Shown piece after piece: positions 1-11,671 of a DNA stretch of 64,000 bases. The DNA is from Homarus americanus. Taxonomy: Eukaryota > Arthropoda > Malacostraca > Decapoda > Nephropidae. Every line of letters starts with the position of its first letter. Position 1 is the first letter of the stretch. Location: positions 3,047,706-3,111,705 of the forward strand of contig NW_024744357.1 of assembly GCF_018991925.1 (NCBI RefSeq). Reading direction: 5' to 3'. The position numbers and the translations under genes are program-made. The notes beneath the pieces were generated by a model that saw nothing but the letters and a program-made list of their open reading frames with translations, did no database searches and had not been told where the DNA came from.

Positions 1-390
1 TCACATTATTTGTGCTTGATTGTTGTAACATTTACTTACTTAAGTTAGGCTGATGTAACTTTCCTTTAGTTATGTTAGTCTGGTGTATCTCTCATTCACT
101 TACATCAGAGTAATACCATCATACTTGAAACTTTCACTTACATAGTTGTTGCAGACTCATAACTTTCGCACTTTATATTGAACCTTTGTACCTTTCACCA
201 ACGTCCTTCTAGTGGACTGGTGTACTTACGTCAGAATCTTGTAACTTTCACTTACTTATTACAGACTGTTGTAACTTTTTCTTATTTAAAGCACTGTCGT
301 AACTTTTACTTGCTTACGTCCGAATCATAACTTTCACTAACATCGGACTGTTGTTACTTTCACTTGTAACTTGTGCTGACATTGATGTTG
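1..390. repeat. Degenerate ~28-30 bp tandem repeat
   Basis: A worn-out tandem array built on a core like GTAACTTTCACTTACTTA. The core recurs near 24, 54, 85, 241, 271, 299, 327 and 353, at spacings of about 26-31 bp. Units have diverged strongly and the middle (about 100-230) is hard to align. No coding sequence is seen. The array may continue to the left of the window. Confidence 0.55.
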
Positions 391-967
391 TTCTGTGTAC
401 TAATCCAACTTTCACGTGTTGAGTTATTATATATGGAAAAATTAGTTGAGAGATGCCAGTTACTATTAAAGTGTTGATTATCCTTGCCAGAGTCGGATAT
501 TTATAATAAAATACTTATTAAGTAAATCCACCTACTTATAAGTATGTATATGATGAGAGTGGTCTGTATATTTAAGTATGCTATGTATGTTGTATATATT
601 ATGTTAATGTATGTGATATAATATTTATTAAAGCGTATATTATTTAAGCAAAGTTATGGTAATGTAATAACTGACACGACTGTTATATGCATTCACAAGA
701 TTAATTAGTTTATGTAATTATTCTTATTTACAAAATAATAACTTTAATTATATTTAATGGCACTAAAAGTAAAATACAAAACCGTATCATTACGATGGTG
801 GTTATTTATTTTATTTTGTTGGTAAAGAATTAACAATGTAATTTATCTGAAGTGATAGTTAAAGATCGTTATATCGATATATGGAACGTATTGAGATGTT
901 TAAGAAAGAGATCTATTAATGTATTCCTTTAACCATAAACGTAGGCCTACAAGCATGATATATACAG
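391..967. other. AT-rich non-coding DNA
   Basis: AT-rich sequence with many stops in all frames. I see no recognisable gene, RNA or element. Confidence 0.6.
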
Positions 968-1865
<898 letters not shown>

Positions 1866-2167
1866 TAAATTAATTCTAATACATAACTTATCATCAGCAC
1901 TTCCATATAGTAAATACAGTACTGCCACGCTCCGCCCATAATCAACCAATCTAGTCAATTACAAAGCTCGATTTTAAGACACCGAAATTACAGTCACAAG
2001 TCAGCTAATGATATATGAATTCCTTTAGGAATCCTGTATATTGGCTTGATAACCGACCAATCACGTGAAAGGTTGGCGATACAGACGACATATCCCGCGT
2101 TAGATTACTTTCCTATATGTACAGTACATAATAACATACAGTCAGTTACACCTCTCTTACTGATGGT

Positions 2168-2460
2168 GTGTGTGACCCTAACTGGCAGCCTTTCTAATGC
2201 GTTGAACATGAAAGACTCTTCCCGGGTGTAATTATGGTTCGTTGAACGTATTTGAACCTCGCCAAAAGTAATTCTAGCGCGTTGAACGTGTATGATCCTC
2301 GTCCGGGGGGCATTCTGCTGCGTTGAATTTGTGTGACCCTCACCGTGGGTCAATTTTGGTGCGTTGAACCTGTATGTACAGTAAGCGCGGTGTGGGAAGT
2401 TACTCAGACACAATGAGCTCGTGTGGTCTTCGCTGGGGGATATTCCTGGTGGTTGAGGGG
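2168..2460. repeat. Degenerate 40-41 bp minisatellite
   Basis: The core GTTGAAC recurs at 2201, 2241, 2281, 2322 (as GTTGAAT) and 2363. Each is followed by a TGTATGATCCTCGCC-like segment and a G-rich stretch. Spacings are 40, 40, 41 and 41 bp. A partial unit precedes (from about 2168) and a weaker one follows (about 2410-2460). A minus-strand open frame across it is a by-product. Confidence 0.7.
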
Positions 2461-4259
2461 GGTGTTGTCAGGACGTACACCAGGCTCTTTCTTCAGCGTT
2501 AGTCGGGCAGGAATAAAGATAATTAACTGTAATTTTGACGCAATAAAAAGAACTGGAAGTCTTGATTAAAGAACAATAGTAAATAAATCAAATCTGAACT
2601 TACGAGGGAGACTATTTATATAGACACCAAAGATGATCGTCTTGGTATAATTATATATTCGTATTCATGTTCGTTCAGTCTTATTATAGGAGAGATGTCA
2701 CCAAGTTTACGCATCACAACTGTATATTTTCTTGATATTGAATAGAAAGTTCGATTTGTTTAATGATTGTATCTCTGAATGACAACACATAAGACATGAA
2801 ATATTGGCTTCACAAAGGCTTCTAACCAATCAATTTCGTTAAATTTCTATTCGACAATAAGAGCCTTTGGATGATGATTTTCGAGTGTTTCATTATGGTT
2901 AAAACTCATCTATTTTTTTTGGTTTATGCATATACACTACCATCAGATCTGTGTCACTGTTTTATATAAGTAAGCCTATATATATAATAGGTGTTAAAAG
3001 TAATAAATTTAGGCAGGATTAATGTGAGGGTTCACACTAGGATAAAGTTACTTGTACACAGTGCATTATATCGTATAATACAGCGTTGGTGTTGGTAAGG
3101 AGTAGGCAACTCTCTCCCTCAACACCGGGGGAGAGAAATTGATGGCACTTCGCCCGAAATACAATTATTTTTTTGTTAACATGTATATATATATACTCCT
3201 AGGTTTGTTTTCTCTGACGAACCACAATAAAACACACACACAATGTCCAAAGACTTAGCAAGCAACGCCCCAGGTATCATGTCCCACTGAACTGGGAATA
3301 TAGAATTACGGCAGAACCCAAGGCTCAAACTCCATAGGTATGAAGACGTCTTATGTATTTGGTGACTCAACAACCAACTAACCATACAAAAGGCTCAAGA
3401 CAATATATGACCGTATACTTTAAAGTGAACTATCTAACTTTTTAAATTATCAGTAGAAAGTTAAAAAATAAATGTAAATCAGATACATTCCTCCAGAAGA
3501 CTCAGGTTGTATTAAGGTTCTTTTTTTCCAAATGTTCAGTAAACGACCTCTTGGACTTTGAGCCACAGGTTGCCTTCGTCTAGTCATTAGCGGATGTTTC
3601 CACCTACTTAAGGTTTTCCGGCTAGCAATCAGAGATTTTTATACTGTAAATACATTCCATTAACAATTAATCATTGTTGTATATTGCAATGTTTTCAATG
3701 GAGTATATAAAGTGATATGATGCTTGTATCTCCGGTCTTTTATTAACCTAACATCACGACAGCTTGACTAATTTATGACATGATTAAAAAAAATCGTTAC
3801 AAATGAAACAAAAGGAAAATATTCAGACAAAATAGTTATCATTCCATAATAGCAAAACGATGATTGAAATATATGTTTGCTTCTGATGCTTTTTACCTGA
3901 ATGACTTGTGTTCATATTTCATATTTTATTAAAAGACTGTGATCATGGGTAAATAAAATACTTTAAACTCCTTTCTACATAAGTTTCTGCTGTCTATGAG
4001 TGGCTCCCTGACGAGACTTACACGGAACACTGAAGACATCTTAAGAAGAAACAGTGATAATCAAAGTCAGTACACTTCAGTCAGGATGATTTGTTGACCA
4101 GTGAATACATCTATATACTGTATTTATTGTTTGTAGTATACAGTATCTTGTTTATCCCCAAGAAACTGAGAAAATCACTCATGACCCATCAGGCAGGCGG
4201 GTGCTCCGCTGTTTTTTTCATTGCTCTCTCTAGATTTCAGGAGTCATGAGTGTTTTTCT
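2461..4259. other. Non-coding DNA, no feature recognised
   Basis: About 1.8 kb of AT-rich DNA with stops in every frame and no similarity I recognise. A short (AT) run lies at 3182-3194. Confidence 0.5.
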
Positions 4260-4600
4260 CCACCAACACCCGTAACATGCGTCACACATAGGTTCAGAAT
4301 GCACCTTTACTTTTAAGGTACTAACAGCCTTTCACAAACTTTTCGAGAGGAACTCTTACGTCCCACGTGTACAATCAACCATAAGGAACGTTTATCTCAC
4401 ACCTGGACTTGGCTATTCTAATCACACTTTACCACCATCACCCGTAACATGCTTCACACATATGCTCAGAACACACCCATACTTTAAGGTGTTACAGCCT
4501 TTCACCAACTTTGAAGAAGAACCCCTACGTCCCACGTGTGCAATCAACCATGAGGAGCGTTGATTACACACCTGGACTTGGTTAATTCGATCACATACAC
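4260..4600. repeat. 172-bp tandem duplication, two units
   Basis: Two diverged head-to-tail copies begin at about 4260 and 4432. The anchor CGTAACATGC sits at 4271 and 4443, a 172-bp offset. Both units share TACGTCCCACGTGT, CAATCAACCAT and CACACCTGGACTTGG in the same order. The right unit runs up to the assembly gap. Confidence 0.8.
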
Positions 4601-4643
4601 CCAATACAGGGGAGAATAATGTCTCTATGTACTGTACAGTACA

Positions 4644-4742
4644 NNNNNNNNNNNNNNNNNNNNNNNNNNNNNNNNNNNNNNNNNNNNNNNNNNNNNNNNN
4701 NNNNNNNNNNNNNNNNNNNNNNNNNNNNNNNNNNNNNNNNNN
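4644..4742. other. Assembly gap (N run)
   Basis: A run of about 100 Ns, so the true size is unknown. It cuts the 3' LTR of the adjacent LTR retrotransposon, so roughly 1.6 kb of LTR may be missing here. Confidence 0.98.
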
Positions 4743-4853
4743 GCAATCTCTCGCTATGAGCAGGCAGCGCTCCCTCCCCTCAGATGACCTTGAACGCTCA
4801 GTATCACTCATGGCGGGGCATTTGAAATTACTCTGAAATTTCTGGATATTACA
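4743..4853 (-). repeat. 3' LTR, first 111 bp only
   Basis: It matches 7708-7818 with two substitutions, begins with TG on the minus strand directly after a polypurine tract, and is cut off by the assembly gap. Confidence 0.75.
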
Positions 4854-5060
4854 ATCGACCCCCCTAAAAAAAAGACAGCACTGTCCTCATGTGCTGAGAA
4901 AACATGCATACGACCCCCCTAAAATTTTGTTCTAAGGACTGCACCTCACCCCTTTTGCTAAATGCAGCATTCCCGTCTTCTCTTCTCTCCTTTTCTCTCC
5001 CGCTAACACTCGACCCCCCTAAAAAAGACAGCACTGCCCTCATGTGCTGAGAGAACAACT
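4854..5060 (-). repeat. Polypurine tract, present three times
   Basis: On the minus strand AGGGGGGTCG occurs next to the 3' LTR (4856-4866) and again at about 4910-4921 and 5009-5019. The outer two copies are part of a ~48-bp direct repeat containing GACAGCACTG and CTCATGTGCTGAGA. The copy touching the LTR is the functional candidate. Confidence 0.6.
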
Positions 5061-5146
5061 TAAAACCCACCTTCAACTCTGTACTATTCCACTCGCAGCT
5101 AGCAACTCCATTTCTTCCTAGCCCAACTCAATACCAACCAGAACAT

Positions 5147-5430
5147 CACGCTCCCCTTTTGCCTGGCCCTTAACTAGAGAACCAATGTCAAAAAAAAATA
5201 CACAGTCCAAAACAAACATGCTCTCCTTTTGCCTGGCCCTTGAGCTAAGAGGAACCAGTGTCAAAAAAAAATACTCAGTCCATCTCCAACATGCTCTCCT
5301 TTGCCTGGCCCTTGAGCTAAGAGGAACCAGTGTCAAAACAATACTCAGTCCAAAACAAACATGCTCTCCTTTTGCCTGGCCCTTGAGCTAAGAGGAACCA
5401 GTGTCAAAACAATACTCAGTCCACGTCTCC
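5147..5430. repeat. 70-bp VNTR inside the LTR element, four units
   Basis: Four head-to-tail units start at about 5147, 5217, 5290 and 5360. Each contains CCTTTTGCCTGGCCCTTGAG, GGAACCAGTGTCAAAA and ATACTCAGTCC. Units differ mainly in the length of an A-run. The array lies between the ORF and the polypurine tract. Confidence 0.88.
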
Positions 5431-5729
5431 GAACCTCATGCCGGCAGACCAACCCTCTGACAATGTACCAGCCCATATTAGTGAGGCCCTGGACATTACA
5501 ACCGTACTCTCAATCCCGCTCATGACAGCAACTCAATCCCGCTCATGACAGCAACCACTACTCAACGCACATCTCTGACCTAACCATCTCTCCAATCCCC
5601 TCTGCCCTACTCACAACTCCTCCAACTCACCCCCTACAACCTGCCTTTTCTCATTACCATGCACCCTAAACTGTAATCGGTCGGCTTCATCTTGTCTCTC
5701 AGCTGGAGGGCTCGATCAACCTCTCTGAA

Positions 5730-6053
5730 CTACTTACGTACCCCTATATTTCCCACTTGGACCTCACACTTCCTTGACTGCTGGACGTGTGCCTGACATT
5801 CACCCCTTGTTTCCTCCCTGAACCGTTGAATGTGTGCCTGAGACTCCCACTTGAACCTGTTTACCTGTGCTTGATAATCCCTCTTTAGGTCTCCGAACTC
5901 CTCTCTCAGCTGTACCAAGGTCCCGCGGCCGTCTCTCTTCCTCCTCATACACATCTCTATTGTCAAGCCTAACCAACTCAGTCCGGCCACAAGGATGAGC
6001 ATCAGTGCGAGTTCAATCCCTACCATTGCTAACCAACACATGATGGCGTTCAT
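5730..6053 (-). CDS. Short LTR-element ORF: membrane segment plus coiled coil, unknown function
   Basis: A 107-residue frame from the first ATG; the frame is open up to 6080 without an earlier ATG. It begins about 35 nt downstream of the primer binding site, where gag normally starts. Residues about 8-33 are strongly hydrophobic and read as one transmembrane helix. A basic patch (RRKRDGRG, about 37-44) follows, then a charged, glutamine-rich helix to about residue 95 that looks like a coiled coil (LREEF, KRDYQAQV, IQRFREE). No zinc knuckle or capsid homology is visible. The frame ends with the codons for GVRK and a TAG, and the sequence there (GTACGTAAGTAG) also resembles a splice donor, so the protein could continue in a spliced form. 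It may be a short gag-like or captured reading frame. Function unknown. Confidence 0.45.
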   Translation of the reverse strand: MNAIMCWLAMVGIELALMLILVAGLSWLGLTIEMCMRRKRDGRGTLVQLREEFGDLKRDYQAQVNRFKWESQAHIQRFREETRGECQAHVQQSRKCEVQVGNIGVRK

Positions 6054-6089
6054 TATCCCAACCACAGTACTATCAGTCACGACATTAAA

Positions 6090-6107
6090 AACTACGCTCT
6101 GCTACCA
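6090..6107 (-). other. Primer binding site, initiator tRNA-Met
   Basis: On the minus strand TGGTAGCAGAGC begins 2 nt after the end of the 5' LTR. The first 11 nt are complementary to the conserved 3' acceptor end of metazoan initiator tRNA-Met (CTCTGCTACCA), and the match may extend further. Position and sequence together make this the best single piece of evidence for the LTR element. Confidence 0.8.
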
Positions 6108-6109
6108 TT

Positions 6110-7814
6110 TGTAACCGGTCGGAATTTGCTGGACTTTAATTTCTCACTTGACTTGGGGTTTATTAAAATTTAATAGATGGTAAAGGCAGTGGAAGTGCCC
6201 CTTTGAGAAAAATCCCGAACCAGCACAAGAACACTTAAATCTACTACACAAAATGAACTGTCCGTGACCCGTGGAAGGATAGCGTCTGTGACTGGGATGA
6301 ATGAGACACACTGTAAAATTTAGACACTTATATTCCCTCCAACACTACAAACACAATCAAATAATGGTACACCAATATGCGCACCTCTTAACTTAAACTT
6401 AAACCACTACTCTGGGGAATAAAAGTTATAAATGACATAGAAATTATTAGAAACACAGGCAACAATAAATTTGAAGTATTAAGAAATGTTGCTTGCACAC
6501 ATGAAACAGGCCTCTTAAGGGCTTTCACAAAATAATATCAGTCACGTAGGAAATGGTATTAAAAAATAAGAAATTAACTACTCTACAATGAATAGGCCTT
6601 AAGGGCTTTCAACAAAATTATAGCACCCCAACAGATGTACACTTCCTAACCTAACCTAACCACTACTCTGGGGAACAAGGTTATACCTGAGATCAGAATT
6701 ATGAAGAACAATTAGAGGCATTAAAAGAATCAAATCACAGTATCACTCTGGTTCCACTTAATGGCACAAACATTAAAAAAAACACTACTATCAGAATTAT
6801 TTAAGAAATATTAAACTACACACGTCAAGATAATATCAGTCTGAGGAATGGTGTTAACTACACCCGTAATAAGGAAGATAAAATGTTCCTCTAGGTATCT
6901 CCTAGAATCCTAGACTCACGGTCTCAGTGTGTGACCATTAATATACTCAGATAGCCCCAGTGTACTCCCAGTGCGTCCATGGGCAGGAAGAGAGTGAGCC
7001 AATCAGACCCTGTGCAGTTGAGAGGAGCTTTAGCTTCCCGTTAGCAAGAGGGTTTCACTAAGCGGCTCTGGACATGTGGTGTTGTGAGCCGACGTCCGCT
7101 GGGCACCCAGACGGCTAGATTCCCTCAAGAGATCCTTTGGTACCCCGCTAAACAGTGACAGGCCTACTCTGATCGGTCCAATGGCGACAGTCGCCACCCT
7201 CAATCATCAACGGCAGTCTCAAACGGCAGTCAATCTCTCGCAGTCAAACTCCGGTCAACTCAGTCAACTCCGGTCAACTCCAATCAACTCCAATCAAGTG
7301 GGTTCTGACGGAAACCCTGAAATGAACTCACTGTTAGCTCTAGTTAACTTTACCACTGCCCTATCTAACCCTGTCTGAGATCGAATGAGACTTACTTGTT
7401 ATACTGCAATAGCGCAGCACAGGTGACTAGGCCACGTGACTATTTCTGATGGACGCGCGGAACGTCTTGTCTGTGTGACTGCTCTCCGGGACTGGGCCTA
7501 GCCAGCGTCGCGTCTCCCCAAGGCGCTAGCTTGGGCCTACGTGATATATTTTCCGCCTAACTAATAACTCCTTGGGACACCCGTAACATTATTCAGACTG
7601 CTAAACGATCTATAATAATTTCAAATTCAATAATAGTCCCTTAACTTCATGAATCGCATCATTATTAATTCGGTAAATCATATTTAATATCATATAGGCC
7701 TAGTTCCGCAATCTCTCGCTACGAGCAGGCAGCGCTCCCTCCCCTCAGATGACCTTGAACGCTCAGTATCACTCATGGCGGGGCATTTGAAATTACTCTG
7801 AAATTTCTGGATAT

Positions 7815-7818
<4 letters not shown>
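6110..7818 (-). repeat. Probable 5' LTR
   Basis: The ends are defined by TGT at 7818 and ACA at 6110 on the minus strand, giving about 1.7 kb. Only the first 111 bp can be compared with the other LTR, so the inner boundary rests on its position 2 nt before the primer binding site. Inside are worn direct repeats: the string CCACTACTCTGGGGAA recurs near 6402 and 6662, GGC(CT)CTTAAGGGCTTTCA-like strings near 6508 and 6593, and AATATCAGTC near 6532 and 6831. There is also a (CCTAA)3 string at 6654-6668 and a 10-bp GTCAACTCCG-like array at 7241-7299. Confidence 0.6.

Positions 7819-7898
<80 letters not shown>
7817..7898. repeat. (AT)n microsatellite
   Basis: About 80 bp of AT directly next to the outer end of the 5' LTR, so it is probably the insertion target or it expanded from the target. 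Confidence 0.97.
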
Positions 7899-7900
<2 letters not shown>

Positions 7901-9486
7901 CTCTGAAAGATGTTTGGATAAATAACATCAAGTTCGCTATTTTTCATTTTACACAAAAAAATCACACGAACGAGGGAAAAACACAAACACGTCAGAATAA
8001 GACAAAGTTAATGGCAAAACAAAGTGGCACAGTGATATAACAATATACAAAATAAAACACAAGAACACGACTAAACAAAGAAACTGAGACAAAATAAAGC
8101 ACCATTATAACAAACTAAATATAAACGCAGCAGAACTTGACAAAACAACACAGGATAATTTAACATGGCACCACGAAACAACGTCCAGAATAAATCAACA
8201 CACATACAGTTTATTCTCTCTGTCATACACGAAAAACTTTACTTACAGATATAAAACAGTTTTCCACATAACACTATAACCACATTCGTTAATTCAAGAG
8301 ATAACAATTTGTTTTCCACGTGAACTAATCCCACAAATTAAAATGATAATACCACAACTTACCAAAGGTTTGAATATATAATTATCTGTAAGTTTAAAAC
8401 ACAGAGTATGTTTAAATGGAATATTGATTCAGATTAGCGGATAATGCCGATTATATAGGAGAATTTATAAATGAAGAGGAAAATGCTGAACTACACCATG
8501 TTCATAAATTTTAAAGTCATATCAATTTCTTGAATAATTTGGAGGGATTAAATTTTTGAGTATGAATAATTGACCACTCGATTGAAATCATAATGTTGTC
8601 TGATATAATGTAATATTAATATTTCCTTCAAAAACTTCACAATTTCCAGAATTTAATTTTAAAGAGGAACATTGTAAGGTCAGAGAATATAGCTATACGT
8701 TCAGGCTATATAATTAAGGTAATGTAGTGTAAACTATCTCTCTCTCGTACGTAAATTTCAATCAGACTTTTCACGGTTCTGTAAATGGATAAATGATTTA
8801 TGTAGAGAAGAATAACAAGAGATAAAGGTGAAGAAGAGAGAGAAGAGTTACCATGAAACTCCTTCATTAGTAACATCGGGCAAAAAAATCGAATTGTCAT
8901 ACACGTAAGAGAACGGTCAAGGTTTAGAAGTTTTACTTTACCTTAGATGGTTTTAAAAAAGTTGAAGATATGCAATAAATATGAACTACTGTTATTTTTA
9001 AGGTTTGTCGGTTATGTATATATTGGCCTTAAAATTCAGCAAGTACAGTATCTTTAATATACGTGTTAAAGAAGAAAGATCATTAAAAATAGTTACACTG
9101 ATGTTATTAACTTCTCCACTAAGGGAAGCCACTTTTAACTCTTTTATTTTTAGCTAACATCAGACGATTTTATTCAACAGAGAGAGAGAGACAATGGGTT
9201 AATAAACTATCTCCATTAATAACACCTAAAGGAATGCCATTATTTTGGTCTTCATTATCATAAGTTTTTAGAACCTTCTCATGACTGTATATAAAGGATC
9301 GTACTTACGCAAATATTTATATAAAAACACAACGGCGATTTTGGGCTCTCAAATTAGTCTCCTCCTTCCGACCACTGCATCCCCATCCTGCTGCTCCACG
9401 TGTACTTCACAGTCCTCTCATTCTCTCCACCTGTCAGCTGCACTACCCTTACACATCACCCCAGACACTGCCCCATTATATTCCAC
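7899..9486. other. Non-coding DNA, no feature recognised
   Basis: AT-rich sequence with stops in all frames. There is a short (GA) run at 9180-9191. No gene or element identified. Confidence 0.5.
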
Positions 9487-10110
9487 CATTATTACCTCTG
9501 TCATCACCCTTACTCCTGTGGCCACTACTCTTATACTCCTGTCATCACCCTTACTCCTGTGGCCACTACTCTTATACTCCTGTCATCACCCTTACTCCTG
9601 TGGCCACTACTATTATACTCCTGTCATCACCCTTACTCCTGTGGCCCCTACCCTTATACTCCTGTCATCACCCTTACTCCTGTTGCCCCTACCCTTATAC
9701 TCCTGTCATCACCCTTACTCCTGTAATACTACTCTTATACTCCAGTCATCACCCTCACTCCTGTGGCCACTACTCTTATACTCCTGTCATCACCCTTACT
9801 CCTGTTGCCCCTACCCTTATACTCCTGTCATCACCCTTACTCCTGTGGCCACTACTCTTATACTCCTGTCATCACCCTCACTCCTGTTGCCCCTACCTTA
9901 TACTCCTGTCATCACCCACCCTGTTGCCCCTACCCTTATACTCCTGTCATCACCCCTCCTGTGGCCACTACTCTTATGCTCCTGTCATCACTCCCCACTC
10001 CTGTTGCCCCTACCTTATACTCCTGTCATCACCCCACTCCTGTGGCCACTACTCTTATACTCCAGTCATCACCCCTCACTCCTGTGGCCACTACCCTCAT
10101 ACTGTCACCC
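9487..10110. repeat. 41-bp minisatellite, ~15 units
   Basis: The consensus contains CTGTCATCACCCTTACTCCTG followed by a (G/T)(G/T)CC(A/C)CTACTCTTATACTC segment. Starts at 9500, 9541, 9582 and 9623 fix the period at 41 bp. Later units lose a few bases. Because 41 is not a multiple of three and the unit lacks plus-strand stops, long open frames occur in every plus frame (PVITLTPV, LILLSS). I do not regard these as genes. Confidence 0.95.
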
Positions 10111-10176
10111 TCACCTCACCCATTACTAAAATATAATACCCACTGTGATAACACACCTTGTATTCTCCTGCCAGCC

Positions 10177-10356
10177 TGCCACCACCACCACCACCATCCC
10201 GTTAGTCTGCCCCCACCACCACCATCCTCGTTAGTCTGCCACCACCACCACCACCATCCTCGTTAGTCCGCCATCACCACCACCACCACCATCCTCGTTA
10301 GTGTGCCACCACCACCACCACCACCATCCTCGTTAGTGTGCCACCACCACCACCAG
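10177..10356. repeat. (CCA)n-containing minisatellite, ~5 units
   Basis: Units of about 32-40 bp are made of CC(ACC)n plus ATCCTCGTTAGTSTG. Unit length varies with the number of ACC triplets. Confidence 0.9.
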
Positions 10357-10660
10357 GTCTTCCAGCACCCCACTCCCCAGCACCGGCTCCTCACACACCT
10401 ACCAACCTTGCACCCAACATGTCACTGCCCCCCACTCACTACAGCCTGTCCCCTCTCTCTCTCAGTCCCCCTTTCTCTCTGTGTCATGCTCCTCCTCTTT
10501 CTGTCCCCTCCCTCCCTCTCCTCTCGCTCACCCCCAATTCCTTCCATCACTTTTATCATCCTTTCCTTCATACGAACCCCACACCACACCCCCCCAACAC
10601 CTCTCACGTCCCCCACCCCAGCTTTTCTCCTCCTTCACTTCCTCCTGGGCCCACCGTCGT
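10357..10660. repeat. C/T-rich low-complexity tract
   Basis: Pyrimidine-rich plus strand (CCCCTCTCTCT, CCTCCTCTT types). Open frames of Pro/Ser/Leu are compositional. Confidence 0.8.
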
Positions 10661-11614
10661 GCTTAGCATGCAAATTAAATTAAAGGGAAGAGGCTGCAAG
10701 ATTTCACATAGCAATATTTTCTTAAAGGCTGATAATCATTTCCGAGGTGAGGAGTATCTTATATCGGGGACACTGAGTCAGCTAACACGGTGGAACACTT
10801 GAGCCTGGGTTGGGCGTTGTGCCTTATTAATACGGTATTTTTAACGTTTAACCTAACCTAACTTCTTAGTATTAATCAATAGAATTTATATTCACGAAAA
10901 CACCTCAGCAGCAATGGAGACACTTGGTGTTGATGGGGTAGGATGTATCTAGCAGGAACACCTCATTAATAGAGAGGAACAGGTGTTTTATGTATGTAAA
11001 AGTGTTTTGATATACTTTATTTCATCACACTTCCTGTTGTCTCATCATGTCTCCAGATGTGATTACTGGGAAGTTTGTTCTGAAGCTAAAACGGCACATA
11101 AACTACATAACAGTATAAAGCAAAACAACTCTCATACACCTAAAACAACAACATCTTCTGAAAGTTGCCTCAGAGGAGCATTTTCATATGTTATGAATAT
11201 AACATGAAGGTCAGTGACGGGATCACTCCTCAGTGTTTAACACATAATACTGTTTGAGGGAATAGGTTGTTGTGGTGACGTGGTTGTAGGGCTAAAGTAT
11301 GTATGTGATAATACTGTACATTTGGTATAACTAAACTTCTTATGACATATTAGAGTCGCCAATAAAGGTTGCCTCCCGCCCTCTCTTCTCCCCACAGGTG
11401 AACACATTAACCTTACTTTCCCCCAAGTATTGGATCAGCTTTATGGCCGTCATCTAACCTATGTGCCAAGTTTGATTAAAACCTGTCCACATAGACACAC
11501 AGGCCGGACAGAGACACATACATAGCAAAATCAATAACTTCTTTGCCTAACTGTTTGTCGCTACCACAGGTGTAAACTTGTGCCATGTTAACACACAATG
11601 ATTATCCCTAGCGC
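10661..11614. other. Non-coding DNA with a possible element tail
   Basis: Contains a CCTAACCTAACTT string at 10852-10864. At 11390-11530 there is a passage (AACCTATGTGCCAAGTTTGATTAAAACC... then a CA/GA-rich end) whose style resembles 3' ends of invertebrate LINE/SINE families. I cannot name a family. Nothing else recognised. Confidence 0.4.

Positions 11615-11668
<54 letters not shown>
11615..11668. repeat. (CA)n microsatellite
   Basis: About 54 bp of CA dinucleotides. Confidence 0.97.

Positions 11669-11671
<3 letters not shown>

Larger units (their letters stand above)
4743..7818 (-). mobile_element. LTR retrotransposon, compact and probably non-autonomous, 3' LTR cut by gap
   Basis: Read on the minus strand, the parts come in the order expected of an LTR retrotransposon: 5' LTR starting TGTGATATCC at 7818, primer binding site at 6107-6090, internal region, a polypurine tract (AGGGGGG) ending at 4854, and a 3' LTR starting TGTAATATCC at 4853. 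The two LTR starts share 111 bp with two differences (4743-4853 against 7708-7818), so the insertion looks recent. The internal region is only about 1.25 kb and shows no protease, reverse transcriptase, RNase H or integrase, so the element is either non-autonomous or an internal deletion derivative. The 5' LTR abuts an (AT)n array. A target duplication cannot be checked because the other flank lies in the gap. Priming by initiator tRNA-Met is common in Ty3/Gypsy and Ty1/Copia elements. Superfamily is not determined. Confidence 0.75.

Noticed and set aside
2105..2413. 102-codon minus-strand frame
   Set aside because: It lies across the degenerate 40-bp minisatellite and varies with each unit.
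7181..7378. 65-codon plus-strand frame rich in Ser, Gln and Asn
   Set aside because: It lies inside the LTR on the antisense strand and includes a 10-bp tandem repeat.
9281..10266. Long frames of PVITLTP/LILLSS repeats
   Set aside because: Product of the 41-bp minisatellite; every plus frame is open, which is not how a gene behaves.
11390..11530. Passage resembling an invertebrate LINE/SINE 3' end
   Set aside because: I could not find a pol III box, coding end or target duplication, so I mention it only as a possibility.
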